A stretch of DNA of 64,000 nt from Pseudomonas costantinii (GTDB lineage Bacteria > Pseudomonadota > Gammaproteobacteria > Pseudomonadales > Pseudomonadaceae): positions 248,001 to 312,000 of the forward strand of contig NZ_MDDR01000007.1 in the NCBI RefSeq assembly GCF_001870435.1. Reading direction: 5' to 3'. Each line of letters starts with the position of its first letter. Position 1 is the stretch's first letter. The notes beneath the pieces were generated by a model. It searched no databases. It was given only the letters and a program-made list of their open reading frames with translations, and was not told the DNA's origin. This document shows positions 44,142 through 53,233 of this stretch, piece by piece. The position numbers and the translations under genes are program-made.

Positions 44142-45551
44142 TCAGTCCTCGACCACCCAGGTGTCTTTGGTGCCGCCGCCCTGGGACGAGTTGACCACCA
44201 GCGAACCTTCACGCAGTGCCACGCGGGTCAAGCCGCCAGGCACCACGCGGGTTTCCTTGCCGGACAACACAAACGGCCGCAGGTCGATATGGCGCGGCGC
44301 AATACCGTTTTCGACGAAGGTCGGGCAAGTGGATAAACACAGGGTCGGCTGTGCGATATAGGCATGCGGCTTGGCCTTGATGCGTGCGCGAAAGGCTTCA
44401 ATTTCCGCGGCCGTGGACGCGGGCCCCACCAGCATGCCGTAGCCACCGGAGCCTTGGGTTTCCTTGACCACCAAGTCCGGCAGGTTAGCCAGCACGTGGG
44501 ACAATTCATCGGGCTTACGGCACTGGAACGTCGGAACGTTCTTCAGGATCGGCTCTTCATCCAGGTAAAAGCGGATCATCTCGGTGACGAAGGGGTACAC
44601 CGATTTATCATCCGCAACGCCGGTGCCGATCGCGTTGGCCAGCACCACATTGCCCGAGCGATAGGCCGCGAGCAGGCCGGGCACGCCGAGCATGGAATCC
44701 GGATTGAAGGCCAGCGGGTCGAGGAACGCATCGTCGAGGCGACGGTAGATCACATCCACCGCCTTGGGGCCGTCGGTGGTGCGCATAAAGACGCGGTCAT
44801 CGCGCACAAACAGGTCGGCGCCTTCCACCAGTTCCACACCCATTTCCCGAGCCAGGAACGCATGTTCGAAAAATGCGCTATTGAAACGCCCAGGGGTCAG
44901 CACCACCACACTCGGGTTATCCAGTGGGCTGGAGCTTTTCAGCGTGTCGAGCAGCAGGTTCGGGTAATGGTCGATTGGCGCGATGCGTTGGGCGGCGAAC
45001 AGTTCGGGGAACAGGCGCATCATCATCTTGCGGTCTTCGAGCATGTAGCTGACGCCGCTTGGTGTGCGCAGGTTGTCTTCCAGCACGTAGTAGGTGCCGT
45101 CGCCATCGCGTACGAGGTCGACCCCAGAGATGTGGGAATACAGATCGCGGTGCAGGTCCAGGCCCTGCATGGCCAGTTGGTATTGCTCGTTGGCCAGTAC
45201 CTGCTCGGCGGGAATGATCCCGGCCTTGATGATGCGTTGCTCGTGGTACAAGTCGGCGAGAAACATGTTCAGCGCCTTGACCCGCTGAATACAGCCGCGC
45301 TCGACAATCCGCCATTCACTTGCTGGGATGCTGCGCGGGATGGTGTCAAACGGGATCAGGCGCTCAGTGCCCTGCTCGTCCCCGTAAAGGGTGAAGGTGA
45401 TCCCCGCGCGGTGGAACAGCAAATCGGCCTCACGGCGGCGCTGGGCCAGCAGTTCGGCAGGGGTTTCGGCCAACCAGCGGGCGAACTCGCGGTAATGGGG
45501 GCGAACCTGCCCTGCCCCGTCGTACATTTCATCGTAATAAGTGCGGGTCAT
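44142..45551 (-). CDS. Circularly permuted ATP-grasp type 2 protein
   Basis: 469 aa from ATG 45551, which follows AAGGAG; the longer frame is unlikely. It has the family pattern with T-R-T-Y-Y-D-E-M-Y-D at the start and ATP-grasp motifs around G-S-G-G-Y-G and D-L-R-P-F. ATP-grasp ligases form amide bonds with an acyl-phosphate intermediate. First gene of the trio. Confidence 0.9.
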   Translation of the reverse strand: MTRTYYDEMYDGAGQVRPHYREFARWLAETPAELLAQRRREADLLFHRAGITFTLYGDEQGTERLIPFDTIPRSIPASEWRIVERGCIQRVKALNMFLADLYHEQRIIKAGIIPAEQVLANEQYQLAMQGLDLHRDLYSHISGVDLVRDGDGTYYVLEDNLRTPSGVSYMLEDRKMMMRLFPELFAAQRIAPIDHYPNLLLDTLKSSSPLDNPSVVVLTPGRFNSAFFEHAFLAREMGVELVEGADLFVRDDRVFMRTTDGPKAVDVIYRRLDDAFLDPLAFNPDSMLGVPGLLAAYRSGNVVLANAIGTGVADDKSVYPFVTEMIRFYLDEEPILKNVPTFQCRKPDELSHVLANLPDLVVKETQGSGGYGMLVGPASTAAEIEAFRARIKAKPHAYIAQPTLCLSTCPTFVENGIAPRHIDLRPFVLSGKETRVVPGGLTRVALREGSLVVNSSQGGGTKDTWVVED

Positions 45552-45744
45552 GCCGTACTCCTTGTCACTCGGACGCAAGAACCATCGCAAGGCCCGTGCC
45601 AGCGGCATAAACACTTCAATATCAGTTAGTTAGATAAACGCCGAGATTCGATCGCACCGTCCTGGTGCGCAGAATGCCCGGCGTCAGATCGCATGCCTCA
45701 TCGCAATGCGGGCTTTAACTATCAACAGCATAGTCAGAGTTGAT

Positions 45745-45773
45745 TTCACTGCCCGGCCAAGCCTGCCGATAAT
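45745..45773 (+). promoter_or_regulatory. Promoter candidate for the sRNA
   Basis: TTCACT (45745-45750), 17-bp spacer and GATAAT (45768-45773) predict a start near 45781. No rightward gene lies nearby, so the downstream hairpin and terminator belong to a non-coding RNA. Confidence 0.55.
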
Positions 45774-45780
45774 CGCCCCC

Positions 45781-45859
45781 ATCTGCTGAACAGGATGCGT
45801 CCTACAACTTCAGCGCTCCGCTCTTCCCTTTAGGCCACCCTCTTCGGGTGGCTTTTTTT
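45781..45859 (+). ncRNA. Candidate small RNA, about 79 nt
   Basis: The region has a 5' hairpin (GCTGAA at 45785-45790 with TTCAGC at 45809-45814, enclosing AGGA-TGCG-TCCT), then a C/U-rich single strand (45815-45832), then a perfect terminator (GCCACCC/GGGTGGC, 45834-45852, with seven T's). The C/U-rich part could pair with Shine-Dalgarno sequences. No coding frame fits. I cannot match it to a known family from memory. Confidence 0.6.
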
Positions 45860-45914
45860 GTGCTAAGAAATAGGGCGCACGCTCCTAACAGTTTTCCCAC
45901 AGCACAAACAAAAT

Positions 45915-45936
45915 CGGCCGACCCAAAGGTCAGCCG
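45915..45936 (-). terminator. Terminator of rraB
   Basis: CGGCCGACC (45915-45923) and GGTCAGCCG (45928-45936) form a 9-bp stem with one wobble pair and a CAAA loop; leftward strand ends in TTTTG. Confidence 0.8.
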
Positions 45937-45972
45937 ATACGCTGCGTTTTTCATATAACTGCATGCATTGAA

Positions 45973-46314
45973 TTACATAGGTAACCCACGCACCTCCTGT
46001 TTGACGCCCCATCCCTCGATGATCCCGCCCAGCGGCTCGACCACCGCTCCAAAGTCTTGCTCGAAGTCTCCTATGCCGTCGTAGGTTGCGAACATGATTT
46101 TGCTCAGCTCCAGGTACCAGGCGCCATCATCGCGCGCACTGACCTGGGCATTCAGGGATTCCCCACGAAATCGACCCGCAGCCCTTCGCGCCCGTTCCTC
46201 ATCCGGGAAAATGGCGTAGAACTCGATGGGGTGGAAACGCGAGAAGTCAAAGCCGCCTTCTTTCATGCGGCGCAGAACGTTGGTGCTGATGTCTTCTTGA
46301 TAGGCTGTGCTCAT
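45973..46314 (-). CDS. rraB: RraB-type RNase E inhibitor
   Basis: 113 aa. The R-R-M-K-E-G-G-F-D-F and P-I-E-F-Y-A-I-F-P motifs and the acidic second half match RraB, which binds the RNase E C-terminal region and alters its mRNA decay. Followed by its own terminator. Confidence 0.8.
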   Translation of the reverse strand: MSTAYQEDISTNVLRRMKEGGFDFSRFHPIEFYAIFPDEERARRAAGRFRGESLNAQVSARDDGAWYLELSKIMFATYDGIGDFEQDFGAVVEPLGGIIEGWGVKQEVRGLPM

Positions 46315-46527
46315 GAAACGTCCTCCTCAAACCGATGGATAGACTTTCCGTGCTTCCCGAAGCCCGCGCCCTACTGGCGCGGGTACTACGGCAATAACAA
46401 CACCGCTGGAAAACAAGCATGTAGCTGACAAGACCAGACCTTAGCGATTCATTCGCTGATCTCACTTGCAGAGTAGCGCGAAGCTATCACCTCCACCAGA
46501 GGGGTTTGGACGCCCGTCAGGGAATGT

Positions 46528-46764
46528 TCAGGCGGCGGGAGAAATGTCGAGGATTTGAATGCTGTTCTGGTCCTTGAGGATCTTGACCGTAGGCTCGGGC
46601 TTGCGACCTTCAAGGTCATTGAGATCAAGCTCGGCCGCAACTGGTACCAGCTTGGCGCGAATCAGGTGCGCAGCGTCTTCGAGGCTGGGCTTTTGTTCGC
46701 AAGTGAACTGCTCCACGGACTGAACGCCGTGATCATCAACGAAGGTGATTTGCCACGTTTGCAT
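46528..46764 (-). CDS. Small conserved hypothetical protein, 78 aa
   Basis: ATG 46764 follows GAGGAGG. The protein starts Q-T-W-Q-I-T-F-V-D and has a helical middle (E-D-A-A-H-L-I-R-A). No family recognised. Lies between rraB and the START-domain gene. Confidence 0.65.
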   Translation of the reverse strand: MQTWQITFVDDHGVQSVEQFTCEQKPSLEDAAHLIRAKLVPVAAELDLNDLEGRKPEPTVKILKDQNSIQILDISPAA

Positions 46765-46867
46765 CAGTGCCTCCTCGATAAAGCCCGTGTGTGGACTCAC
46801 CTCTATCTTGACCTTGAGCAGGGGTCAAACGTTCCACTCAAGGCAGGAGGCACCGGATCAGGTGCGC

Positions 46868-47473
46868 TTACTTTTCAGCGCGTTCTTTGAGGGCTTTCAA
46901 CGTGTTAAACGGCGCGTCCACTACGAACTTGTTGGCCAACCACGATGGCACGCTGCCGCCTGGCTCGGTGTGCACCTGGTAGGTCACTTCGGTCTGGCTA
47001 TCGCCTTTGGGCACCAGTTTCCAGTAACCATCCACTTGGGCCACACGCACGTAACCTTTGACTTCCGGCTGGTAGGTCGGGACTTCCAGCAGTTTGCGGG
47101 TCACGGTGCCGTCGGCAGCCTTGGAGGTGGTGATCTCAAGGATCGAGTCGCGGTCGGTTACCGGGAATGGGGCCTTGAACTGGGTGTAGGTCCAGCTCTT
47201 ATCGCCGTCCTGTTTGAGCAGTTTTTGCGATTTGCATTCGTGGATCCAGGAGCAGGCACCGGCCACGTCTTCCTGCAGCGCCTGGATCTTGGCGAGCGGG
47301 GCCTTGATCACAGTTACACCGCGATACGCCTTGTACTTGGAGCCGGCAATTTCGCTCAAGGATACTTTGATGCCGTCTTCGTCCTTGGCGACTTGCCAAT
47401 CCTCAGCCTGGGCAGTGGCAGCAAACAACACCGTAAAACCGCACAGCACAGCCATTCGTTTCAGCGAACCCAT
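46868..47473 (-). CDS. START-domain lipid-binding-like exported protein
   Basis: 201 aa from ATG 47473. A signal peptide (M-A-V-L-C-G-F-T-V-L-F-A-A-T-A-Q-A) precedes a START-type domain (G-V-T-V-I-K-A-P, G-Y-W-K-L-V-P). Proteins of this kind bind lipids or hydrophobic ligands in the periplasm. Ligand unknown. Confidence 0.8.
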   Translation of the reverse strand: MGSLKRMAVLCGFTVLFAATAQAEDWQVAKDEDGIKVSLSEIAGSKYKAYRGVTVIKAPLAKIQALQEDVAGACSWIHECKSQKLLKQDGDKSWTYTQFKAPFPVTDRDSILEITTSKAADGTVTRKLLEVPTYQPEVKGYVRVAQVDGYWKLVPKGDSQTEVTYQVHTEPGGSVPSWLANKFVVDAPFNTLKALKERAEK

Positions 47474-47514
47474 TGTTGTATTCCTTATTGTTGAAGTTCC
47501 GATAGTAAAGCCCA

Positions 47515-47769
47515 TCAAGCCGCCGTCATCTGCTCCCACCAGCCGATCAACCGGATCGCATCGGCCTGGTCATGGCCACAAACTTCAAGATCCGCCTTGA
47601 AATCACTGCACACCGCCGGTCGCTCCGGTTGCCCGAACAGCAGGCATAGCTGTTCGACTGACAGGTGCAGGCAACGTTCTCCTGCGGGTTTGCCGTGGGG
47701 CATTCCCGGGAGGGGTGAACTGATGGAGGGGGCGATGCAGCAAGCACCACAGCCTTCACGGCATTTCAT
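47515..47769 (-). CDS. YkgJ-type cysteine-cluster protein
   Basis: 84 aa. It starts K-C-R-E-G-C-G-A-C-C, the cysteine-cluster signature for an Fe-S or Zn site, with C-L-x6-Q-L-C and C-S-D-F further on. Role unknown. Confidence 0.8.
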   Translation of the reverse strand: MKCREGCGACCIAPSISSPLPGMPHGKPAGERCLHLSVEQLCLLFGQPERPAVCSDFKADLEVCGHDQADAIRLIGWWEQMTAA

Positions 47770-47931
47770 GACCAACAGGTCCTCGACGGCTCAATGTGGA
47801 TGGCCGGGCTAGAGTACGCCCTTAAACAGCCGTTTTAAAATGGTCTAACAAGGGTTTTTCGCACAAAAAAAATGTGACTGACCAGTCTGCGACAGATGGT
47901 CAACGGCCTGCGTCACCGTTGCCGGAAAAGT

Positions 47932-48423
47932 TTATTGCTTGAACTCAAAATCCAGCGCCGCACCTTCAATCTCGCGTCGCTCTTCGTTACGCAGTTGCAA
48001 CTTCATCTCATTGCTGAGCAAGCGGCCGTTGATCTGAAACGCGCTGTTGTCGGAAGGCTTTTCACCAAACATCGGCGGTAGCAAAGGCACACTCTTGGGT
48101 TTGGGCATGGTACCGATGGGCTGCAAGTGCCTGACCATGTCCGAAGGCAGGGACAGGTCCAACTGTGCCGGTGGCAATTTAGTCTGGGCCACTTCATTGG
48201 CCGACTTGGACTTGCTCGCGATCGGTGCGCGCTTTTTAACCGCTGCGGCTTTCTTCTTGGCTGCCGGGGCTTTTTTAACAGGCGCCGGTTTCTTCGCGGG
48301 GGTCTTATGCTCGGTACTGGCGACGGGCTTGTTTTCAGTCACAGGGGCCGCCGCCAGTGCTGTGCCCACGTTACACAGGCTTAGCAGGCCAATCACCAGA
48401 ACAGCGCGAAAAATAGAAGTCAT
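47932..48423 (-). CDS. Exported Lys/Ala/Pro-rich protein, 163 aa
   Basis: ATG 48423 begins a signal peptide (V-L-V-I-G-L-L-S-L-C-N-V-G-T-A-L-A-A). The next 60 residues are repeats of K, A and P (K-K-P-A-P-V-K-K-A-P), histone H1-like in composition; the C-terminal part (about 90 residues) is ordered. It may bind nucleic acid or peptidoglycan; function unknown. Confidence 0.6.
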   Translation of the reverse strand: MTSIFRAVLVIGLLSLCNVGTALAAAPVTENKPVASTEHKTPAKKPAPVKKAPAAKKKAAAVKKRAPIASKSKSANEVAQTKLPPAQLDLSLPSDMVRHLQPIGTMPKPKSVPLLPPMFGEKPSDNSAFQINGRLLSNEMKLQLRNEERREIEGAALDFEFKQ

Positions 48424-48527
48424 ATCGCCAACAGCTTTAACGGCAGAGGGCCATATGCTCGCTTGTTGTGCGCGGCATGACAAGTACGGTGATCAGCCAG
48501 CGATCGGCATTGCCCCCTTTGTACACC

Positions 48528-49967
48528 TCAAAAGCCGACGGCTGTTTCCTGGCACAACTGGCTGGCCAACATCCCCAACGTCATGAGCGCCCGCTCTGCC
48601 TCGCGGTTCCACGGCGTACCGCAGTTGAGGCGAATACAGTGGTTGAACTGTTCGGTATTACTGAAGATCACCCCCGGCGCAATACTGATGCCCTGCTGCA
48701 GTGCGCGCACGTGCAGTTCCTGGGTATTGACCCGCCCCGGCAAACTGACCCACAGAATGAAGCCGCCGGTCGGGCGGGTCATCTGCGTGCCTTCAGGAAA
48801 ATACTGCTGCACCGCCAACTGAAACGCGCTGAGGTTCTTACGGTATTCCTGGCGGATGTAGCGCAGGTGCCGGTCATAGCCACCGTTCTCCAGGTACGCG
48901 GCGACGCCCATCTGGGTGACGCTGCACGCCGAATGGGTGCTGAACATCTGCAACCGCTGGATTTCCTGCTGGTACTTGCCGGCGATCATCCAGCCGATGC
49001 GCACTCCGGGAGACAAGGTCTTGGAGAAACTTGAGCAGTAGATGACCCGGTCCAGGCGGTCATAGGCTTTCAGGGCCTTGGTGCGGCCCAGCTCGAACAT
49101 CAGCTCGCCGTAGATATCGTCCTCGACGATCTGGATATCGAAATCCGAAGCCAGGCGCAGCAACTGTTTCTGCCGCTCCTCGGGCATGGTGGCGCCCAAT
49201 GGATTGCTCAGGCGCGTGGTCAGCACCAGAGCCTTGATCGACCATTGGTTGGCCGCCAGTTGCAAGGCTTCCAGGCTCATGCCGGTGGACGGGTCGCTGG
49301 GGATCTCAATGACCTTGAGGCCCAGCAGGTCAGCCAGTTGCAGCAAACCGTAGTAAGTGGGTGACTCAGCGGCGATCAGGTCGCCGGGGCGGGTCAGCAC
49401 GCGCAAGGACATCTGCAATGCATCGACACAGCCGTGGGTGATCACCACTTCGGAGGGGTCCACCACCACACCGGCATCACGCATGCGAATCGCCACTTGG
49501 CGGCGCAGCGGTTCAAAACCGGGGCTGAACATGTAGCTGAACGCCCGCGGGCTCTGGAAGCGTGTGACCTTGGCCAACTGCTGGTGCAACGCGCGTACCG
49601 GGAGGTAGTCGACGCTCGGCACGGCGGCGCCCAGCGGGAATACGCCTTCGCGACGCGACTCGACCAATACTTGCTGGATGATACTGCTGCGGGTGACCAA
49701 CCCCGGACGTTCAACCCGTGCAATGTCCGGCGTCGGCGCCGTCAGCGCAGGAGTCTGGTGCACGTAATAGCCGGATTGCGGTCGCGCCCGAATCAGCCCC
49801 TGGTCTTCCAGGTTGGCGTAGGCCTGCAACACTGTGGCGTGGCTGACGTTGAGCTGGGAGCTCATTTTACGCACCGAAGGCACGCGCTCCCCCGGTTGAT
49901 AGACACCGCGCCGGATATCTTCAGCCAGTTGCTGGGCGATACGTTGGTAAAGCAACAGATTGGTCAT
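48528..49967 (-). CDS. MocR-type PLP-dependent transcription regulator
   Basis: 479 aa. The N-terminal GntR winged helix (Y-Q-P-G-E-R-V-P-S-V-R) is followed by an aminotransferase-like fold with the PLP lysine motif S-S-F-S-K-T-L. MocR regulators sense amino compounds. Target unknown. Confidence 0.9.
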   Translation of the reverse strand: MTNLLLYQRIAQQLAEDIRRGVYQPGERVPSVRKMSSQLNVSHATVLQAYANLEDQGLIRARPQSGYYVHQTPALTAPTPDIARVERPGLVTRSSIIQQVLVESRREGVFPLGAAVPSVDYLPVRALHQQLAKVTRFQSPRAFSYMFSPGFEPLRRQVAIRMRDAGVVVDPSEVVITHGCVDALQMSLRVLTRPGDLIAAESPTYYGLLQLADLLGLKVIEIPSDPSTGMSLEALQLAANQWSIKALVLTTRLSNPLGATMPEERQKQLLRLASDFDIQIVEDDIYGELMFELGRTKALKAYDRLDRVIYCSSFSKTLSPGVRIGWMIAGKYQQEIQRLQMFSTHSACSVTQMGVAAYLENGGYDRHLRYIRQEYRKNLSAFQLAVQQYFPEGTQMTRPTGGFILWVSLPGRVNTQELHVRALQQGISIAPGVIFSNTEQFNHCIRLNCGTPWNREAERALMTLGMLASQLCQETAVGF

Positions 49968-50108
49968 GACGCAGCACTCGATTTCACGGGTATTTTATTT
50001 TTGTGTGAAACATACCGGCACAGTTTAGAAGTGTACGGGGACAGTTGCCACAATAGTCGAGCGCGGGCGGCAGTGATAGAAAAAACTGTAAGGGTGTTGA
50101 ACATGAAA

Positions 50109-50129
50109 AACCCGATCAGCGATCGGGTT
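50109..50129 (-). terminator. Terminator of the OmpA-type operon
   Basis: AACCCGATC (50109-50117) with GATCGGGTT (50121-50129) across an AGC loop; on the leftward strand a T-run follows, ending the OmpA/DUF4398 operon. Confidence 0.75.
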
Positions 50130-50138
50130 TGCTTTGGG

Positions 50139-50208
50139 TGGGAGCTGGCTTGCCTGCGATAGCATCAGCTCAACTTGCCTGATGTACCGAGAGCCTGATC
50201 AGCTCCCA
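50139..50208. repeat. Pseudomonas intergenic repeat fragment
   Basis: TGGGAGCTG (50139-50147) is inverted at CAGCTCCCA (50200-50208), with a short centre. This is the usual intergenic repeat of P. fluorescens-group genomes, here partial. The 50-bp gap to the promoter of the MocR gene holds nothing else I recognise. Confidence 0.6.
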
Positions 50209-50215
50209 CAGGGGT

Positions 50216-51031
50216 TCAGCGGGCGGCGCCGAGTTGGCCCTTCTCATCGGAGAACACAATTTCCACCCGACGGTTCTGCGCGCGGCCACGTTCGGAGGCG
50301 TTGGCTTCAACCGGGTACTGGTCGCCGTAGCCTTCGACCTGGATGCGTTTTTCGTCGATCCCCAGGTCCATCAGCACATCGGCGACCGATTGCGCACGGT
50401 CACGGGACAGTTTCAGGTTTTCCTGCTCACCACCGGTGTTGTCGGTGTAGCCCTCGATGCGCACCACGCGCTTGGGGTTCAGTTGCAGGAACTGCACGAT
50501 TTTCAGCACAGTACGGTTGGCCGAATTTTCCAGCTCCGCTTCACCGGTGTCGAACAGCATATCGCCCAAGGTCATCACCAGGCCGCGATCGGTCTGGGTG
50601 GTGGTCAGGCTGGCGATTTGATCTTCGAGCCATTTGCCCTGCTGTTGCACACTGGCCAGCTTGTTTTCACGCAGGGCCAGTTGCAAACGCTGACGCTCCA
50701 GCTCGAGCTTGGTGCCGCGCTCCGCGTTAAGCCCCTGCTCGGTATGTTCGCGGGCGATCGCACTGTAGCGCTGGCTCAGGTAGGCGTAATGCACCACGTC
50801 GGCGCCGCTGCCCCAGTAGCTGGACAAGCGATCGGCGCGGGCCAGGGATTCACCGGCGCGAATCACATCCTTGGGTGCAAAACGCAGTACGTTGGAGTCT
50901 TCCTTGACCTTCTGGAAGTCGCTGCCGGCTTGTTGCAACGCCTGCTCGCTATTCGGTTGGCTGGCGCAGCCACCCAAGGCGGCACTGCCCAGCAGCAATA
51001 CACAGCTCAAGCCACGGATCATCGGGCTCAT
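50216..51031 (-). CDS. OmpA-family lipoprotein
   Basis: 271 aa. The lipobox L-G-G-C near residue 22 marks an outer-membrane lipoprotein. The N-terminal DUF4398-type part is followed by an OmpA peptidoglycan-binding domain near residues 155-265 (D-T-G-E-A-E-L, G-Y-T-D-N-T-G). Anchors the envelope. Operon with the next gene (4-bp overlap). Confidence 0.85.
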   Translation of the reverse strand: MSPMIRGLSCVLLLGSAALGGCASQPNSEQALQQAGSDFQKVKEDSNVLRFAPKDVIRAGESLARADRLSSYWGSGADVVHYAYLSQRYSAIAREHTEQGLNAERGTKLELERQRLQLALRENKLASVQQQGKWLEDQIASLTTTQTDRGLVMTLGDMLFDTGEAELENSANRTVLKIVQFLQLNPKRVVRIEGYTDNTGGEQENLKLSRDRAQSVADVLMDLGIDEKRIQVEGYGDQYPVEANASERGRAQNRRVEIVFSDEKGQLGAAR

Positions 51032-51390
51032 TGGGCTTCTCCCAACTGCAATTGCTTGCGCAGGCGGGTGATACGGGTGTTGAGCACGTTCAATTGTTCC
51101 TGGCTTTTACGGGTCAGTACTCGGGCTTCGGCGAGGCGCGCGTCCAGCTCGGCCTGTTCAGCCTGCATGCGCGCATCCTTGTAGGATTGGTCAGCCATAT
51201 CAGCCTTGGCTTTGGCGAACTTGTCTTCGGCCAGTTTCAATTCCGGCGATTCGTCGGTGCTGGTACCCACAGCGCCAGCTTGTTCCAAGGCCTGTTGGGT
51301 GAGGCGAATTTGTTCATTCGGCGCAGGATCGGCTGCACATCCCGCCAGAGCGACAACGGCGAGGGCCGCGAAAAGAGGTCGAAGAGTCAC
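51028..51390 (-). CDS. DUF4398-type lipoprotein
   Basis: 120 aa. A signal ends in the lipobox L-A-G-C near residue 18. The mature part is a long charged helix (A-E-L-D-A-R-L-A-E-A-R) similar to Lpp-like or DUF4398 proteins. Paired with the OmpA-family gene. Confidence 0.8.
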   Translation of the reverse strand: MTLRPLFAALAVVALAGCAADPAPNEQIRLTQQALEQAGAVGTSTDESPELKLAEDKFAKAKADMADQSYKDARMQAEQAELDARLAEARVLTRKSQEQLNVLNTRITRLRKQLQLGEAQ

Positions 51391-51399
51391 TGTAAATCC

Positions 51400-52218
51400 T
51401 TACTTTGCTGGGGTGCCGACGGGTTGCTGCAATTGCGCTTTCCAGCGCTCGATGTTGCGCTGCATTGCCTCTTGCGCCACACCGGACGCGGGCAATTCTG
51501 TCATCTTTTTGGCCAACTGTCCGCGCAGCCACGGATCATTGCAGGCGGAGTTGTGGGAGATTGCCAGGTACAGGCCGGGCTGATCGACGGGGATTTCGCG
51601 AGCAACCAGGTCGTTGCTCATGCCCAGGGTCTGGGCCATCGCCATGCCGGAATAACGCCCGGCGAGGACGTAGTCCACCTCCCCCAGCAGCAGTTTCTGG
51701 AAGGCCGGCGTCAACGTGGGCAGGCGTTGCAGTGTCAGCTGCTGGCCTGCGAAGATTTCGAAGTCAGCACTCAAGCGTGCGCGCTCCGACACCGCACCTT
51801 TGTGGCCATGCAGGTCAGCGGCCGTGTTGTAGACCAGTACCGAGTCCTTACGCGTCCAGACTAGATAGTCGATCTGCACCAACGCCGGATGGATGTAGTC
51901 AAGGGTGTCCAGCTCGCCCAGGTTCATCGGCGCATCAGCAAGGATGTCCATACGCCCGCTGCGCACTTCATCCAGGGCCAGGGAGCGCTTGCCGCCGTAG
52001 AGCAAGTCGACTTTCAGGCCAAGGTCCTTGCCCACTTGTTGCAGCACATCAGCGATGGCGCCGATCAGGTGCGTCGGGTCTTGTGGATCACGCCATAGCA
52101 GGGGCGGCGCGTCCGGGCTGCCGGTGATCACCAGGCGATCACACTTGCCCGCGGCCAGCGACAAGGTCGGTAGCAGCAGCGTGAGGCCCAGCAGTGCGGT
52201 CCAGGGACGCAGTTCCAT
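51400..52218 (-). CDS. Periplasmic substrate-binding protein (SBP family 3-like)
   Basis: 272 aa from ATG 52218. A signal peptide (L-L-L-P-T-L-S-L-A-A) precedes a two-lobe binding protein fold (G-S-P-D-A-P-P-L and D-I-L-A-D-A-P-M-N). No transporter genes adjoin it. Ligand unknown, possibly an amino acid or a sensor partner. Confidence 0.75.
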   Translation of the reverse strand: MELRPWTALLGLTLLLPTLSLAAGKCDRLVITGSPDAPPLLWRDPQDPTHLIGAIADVLQQVGKDLGLKVDLLYGGKRSLALDEVRSGRMDILADAPMNLGELDTLDYIHPALVQIDYLVWTRKDSVLVYNTAADLHGHKGAVSERARLSADFEIFAGQQLTLQRLPTLTPAFQKLLLGEVDYVLAGRYSGMAMAQTLGMSNDLVAREIPVDQPGLYLAISHNSACNDPWLRGQLAKKMTELPASGVAQEAMQRNIERWKAQLQQPVGTPAK

Positions 52219-52256
52219 GGCGGTTTCTCCAATGTTCAAAAAAGCCAGGCAAAAAA

Positions 52257-52278
52257 AAGCCCGGTCCAAAGACCGGGC
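52257..52278 (-). terminator. Terminator of etfBA
   Basis: AGCCCGGTC (52257-52265) and GACCGGGCT (52270-52278) with CAAA loop; the leftward strand reads into a run of T's. Confidence 0.9.
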
Positions 52279-52301
52279 TCTTTATAAGTGAAGCAGCTGT
52301 A

Positions 52302-53231
52302 TTAGACCAGCTTCTCAAACTCTGGGACGGCTTCGAACAAGTCCGCGACCAGGCCGTAGTCGGCCACCTGGAAGATCGGCGCTTCTTCGTCCTTGTTGAT
52401 CGCAACGATCACTTTGGAGTCTTTCATACCGGCCAAGTGCTGGATCGCGCCGGAAATACCGACGGCGATGTACAGCTGTGGCGCAACGATTTTACCGGTC
52501 TGGCCGACCTGCATGTCGTTGGGTACGAAGCCTGCGTCAACGGCCGCGCGGGAAGCGCCGACCGCAGCACCCAGCTTGTCAGCCAGGGCGTACAGGTGCT
52601 TGAAGTTGTCACCGTTCTGCATGCCACGGCCGCCCGAGACGACGATCTTGGCAGCGGTCAGCTCAGGACGGTCCGACTTGGCCAGCTCTTCGCCAACAAA
52701 GCTGGAAGTGCCTGCGTCGTGGACAGCAGCAACGGCTTCAACGGCAGCCGAACCACCTTCGGCTGCAACCGGGTCGAAACCGGTGGCACGCACGGTGATC
52801 ACTTTGATGGCAGCGGTCGATTGCACGGTAGCAATGGCGTTACCCGCGTAGATCGGGCGCTTGAAGGTGTCAGCGCTTTCTACCGAGATGATCTCGGAGA
52901 TCTGGTCAACGTCCAGCTGCGCAGCAACGCGCGGCAGGATGTTTTTGCCGTTGGAGGTAGCGGCAGCCAGGATGTGGCTGTAGCCAGCACCCAACTCTGC
53001 AACCAGAGGGGCAACGTTTTCCGGCAACTGGTGAGCGTAAGCGGCGTTGTCGGCCAGCAGTACTTTGCTCACGCCAGCGATTTTCGCAGCGGCTTCAGCC
53101 ACGGCGGCTGCGCCCTGACCTGCAACCAGCACGTGAATATCACCACCGATTTTAGCGGCGGCAGCCACGGTGTTCAGGGTGGCCGGGGCCACAACCTTGT
53201 TGTCGTGTTCAGCGATTACCAAGATAGTCAT
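52302..53231 (-). CDS. etfA: Electron transfer flavoprotein alpha subunit
   Basis: 309 aa. The C-terminal FAD site ([11 protein letters not shown] and N-K-D-E-E-A-P-I-F) is typical. With EtfB it takes electrons from acyl-CoA dehydrogenases to ETF-QO. EtfB is 3 bases upstream. Confidence 0.95.
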   Translation of the reverse strand: MTILVIAEHDNKVVAPATLNTVAAAAKIGGDIHVLVAGQGAAAVAEAAAKIAGVSKVLLADNAAYAHQLPENVAPLVAELGAGYSHILAAATSNGKNILPRVAAQLDVDQISEIISVESADTFKRPIYAGNAIATVQSTAAIKVITVRATGFDPVAAEGGSAAVEAVAAVHDAGTSSFVGEELAKSDRPELTAAKIVVSGGRGMQNGDNFKHLYALADKLGAAVGASRAAVDAGFVPNDMQVGQTGKIVAPQLYIAVGISGAIQHLAGMKDSKVIVAINKDEEAPIFQVADYGLVADLFEAVPEFEKLV

Positions 53232-53233
53232 GA

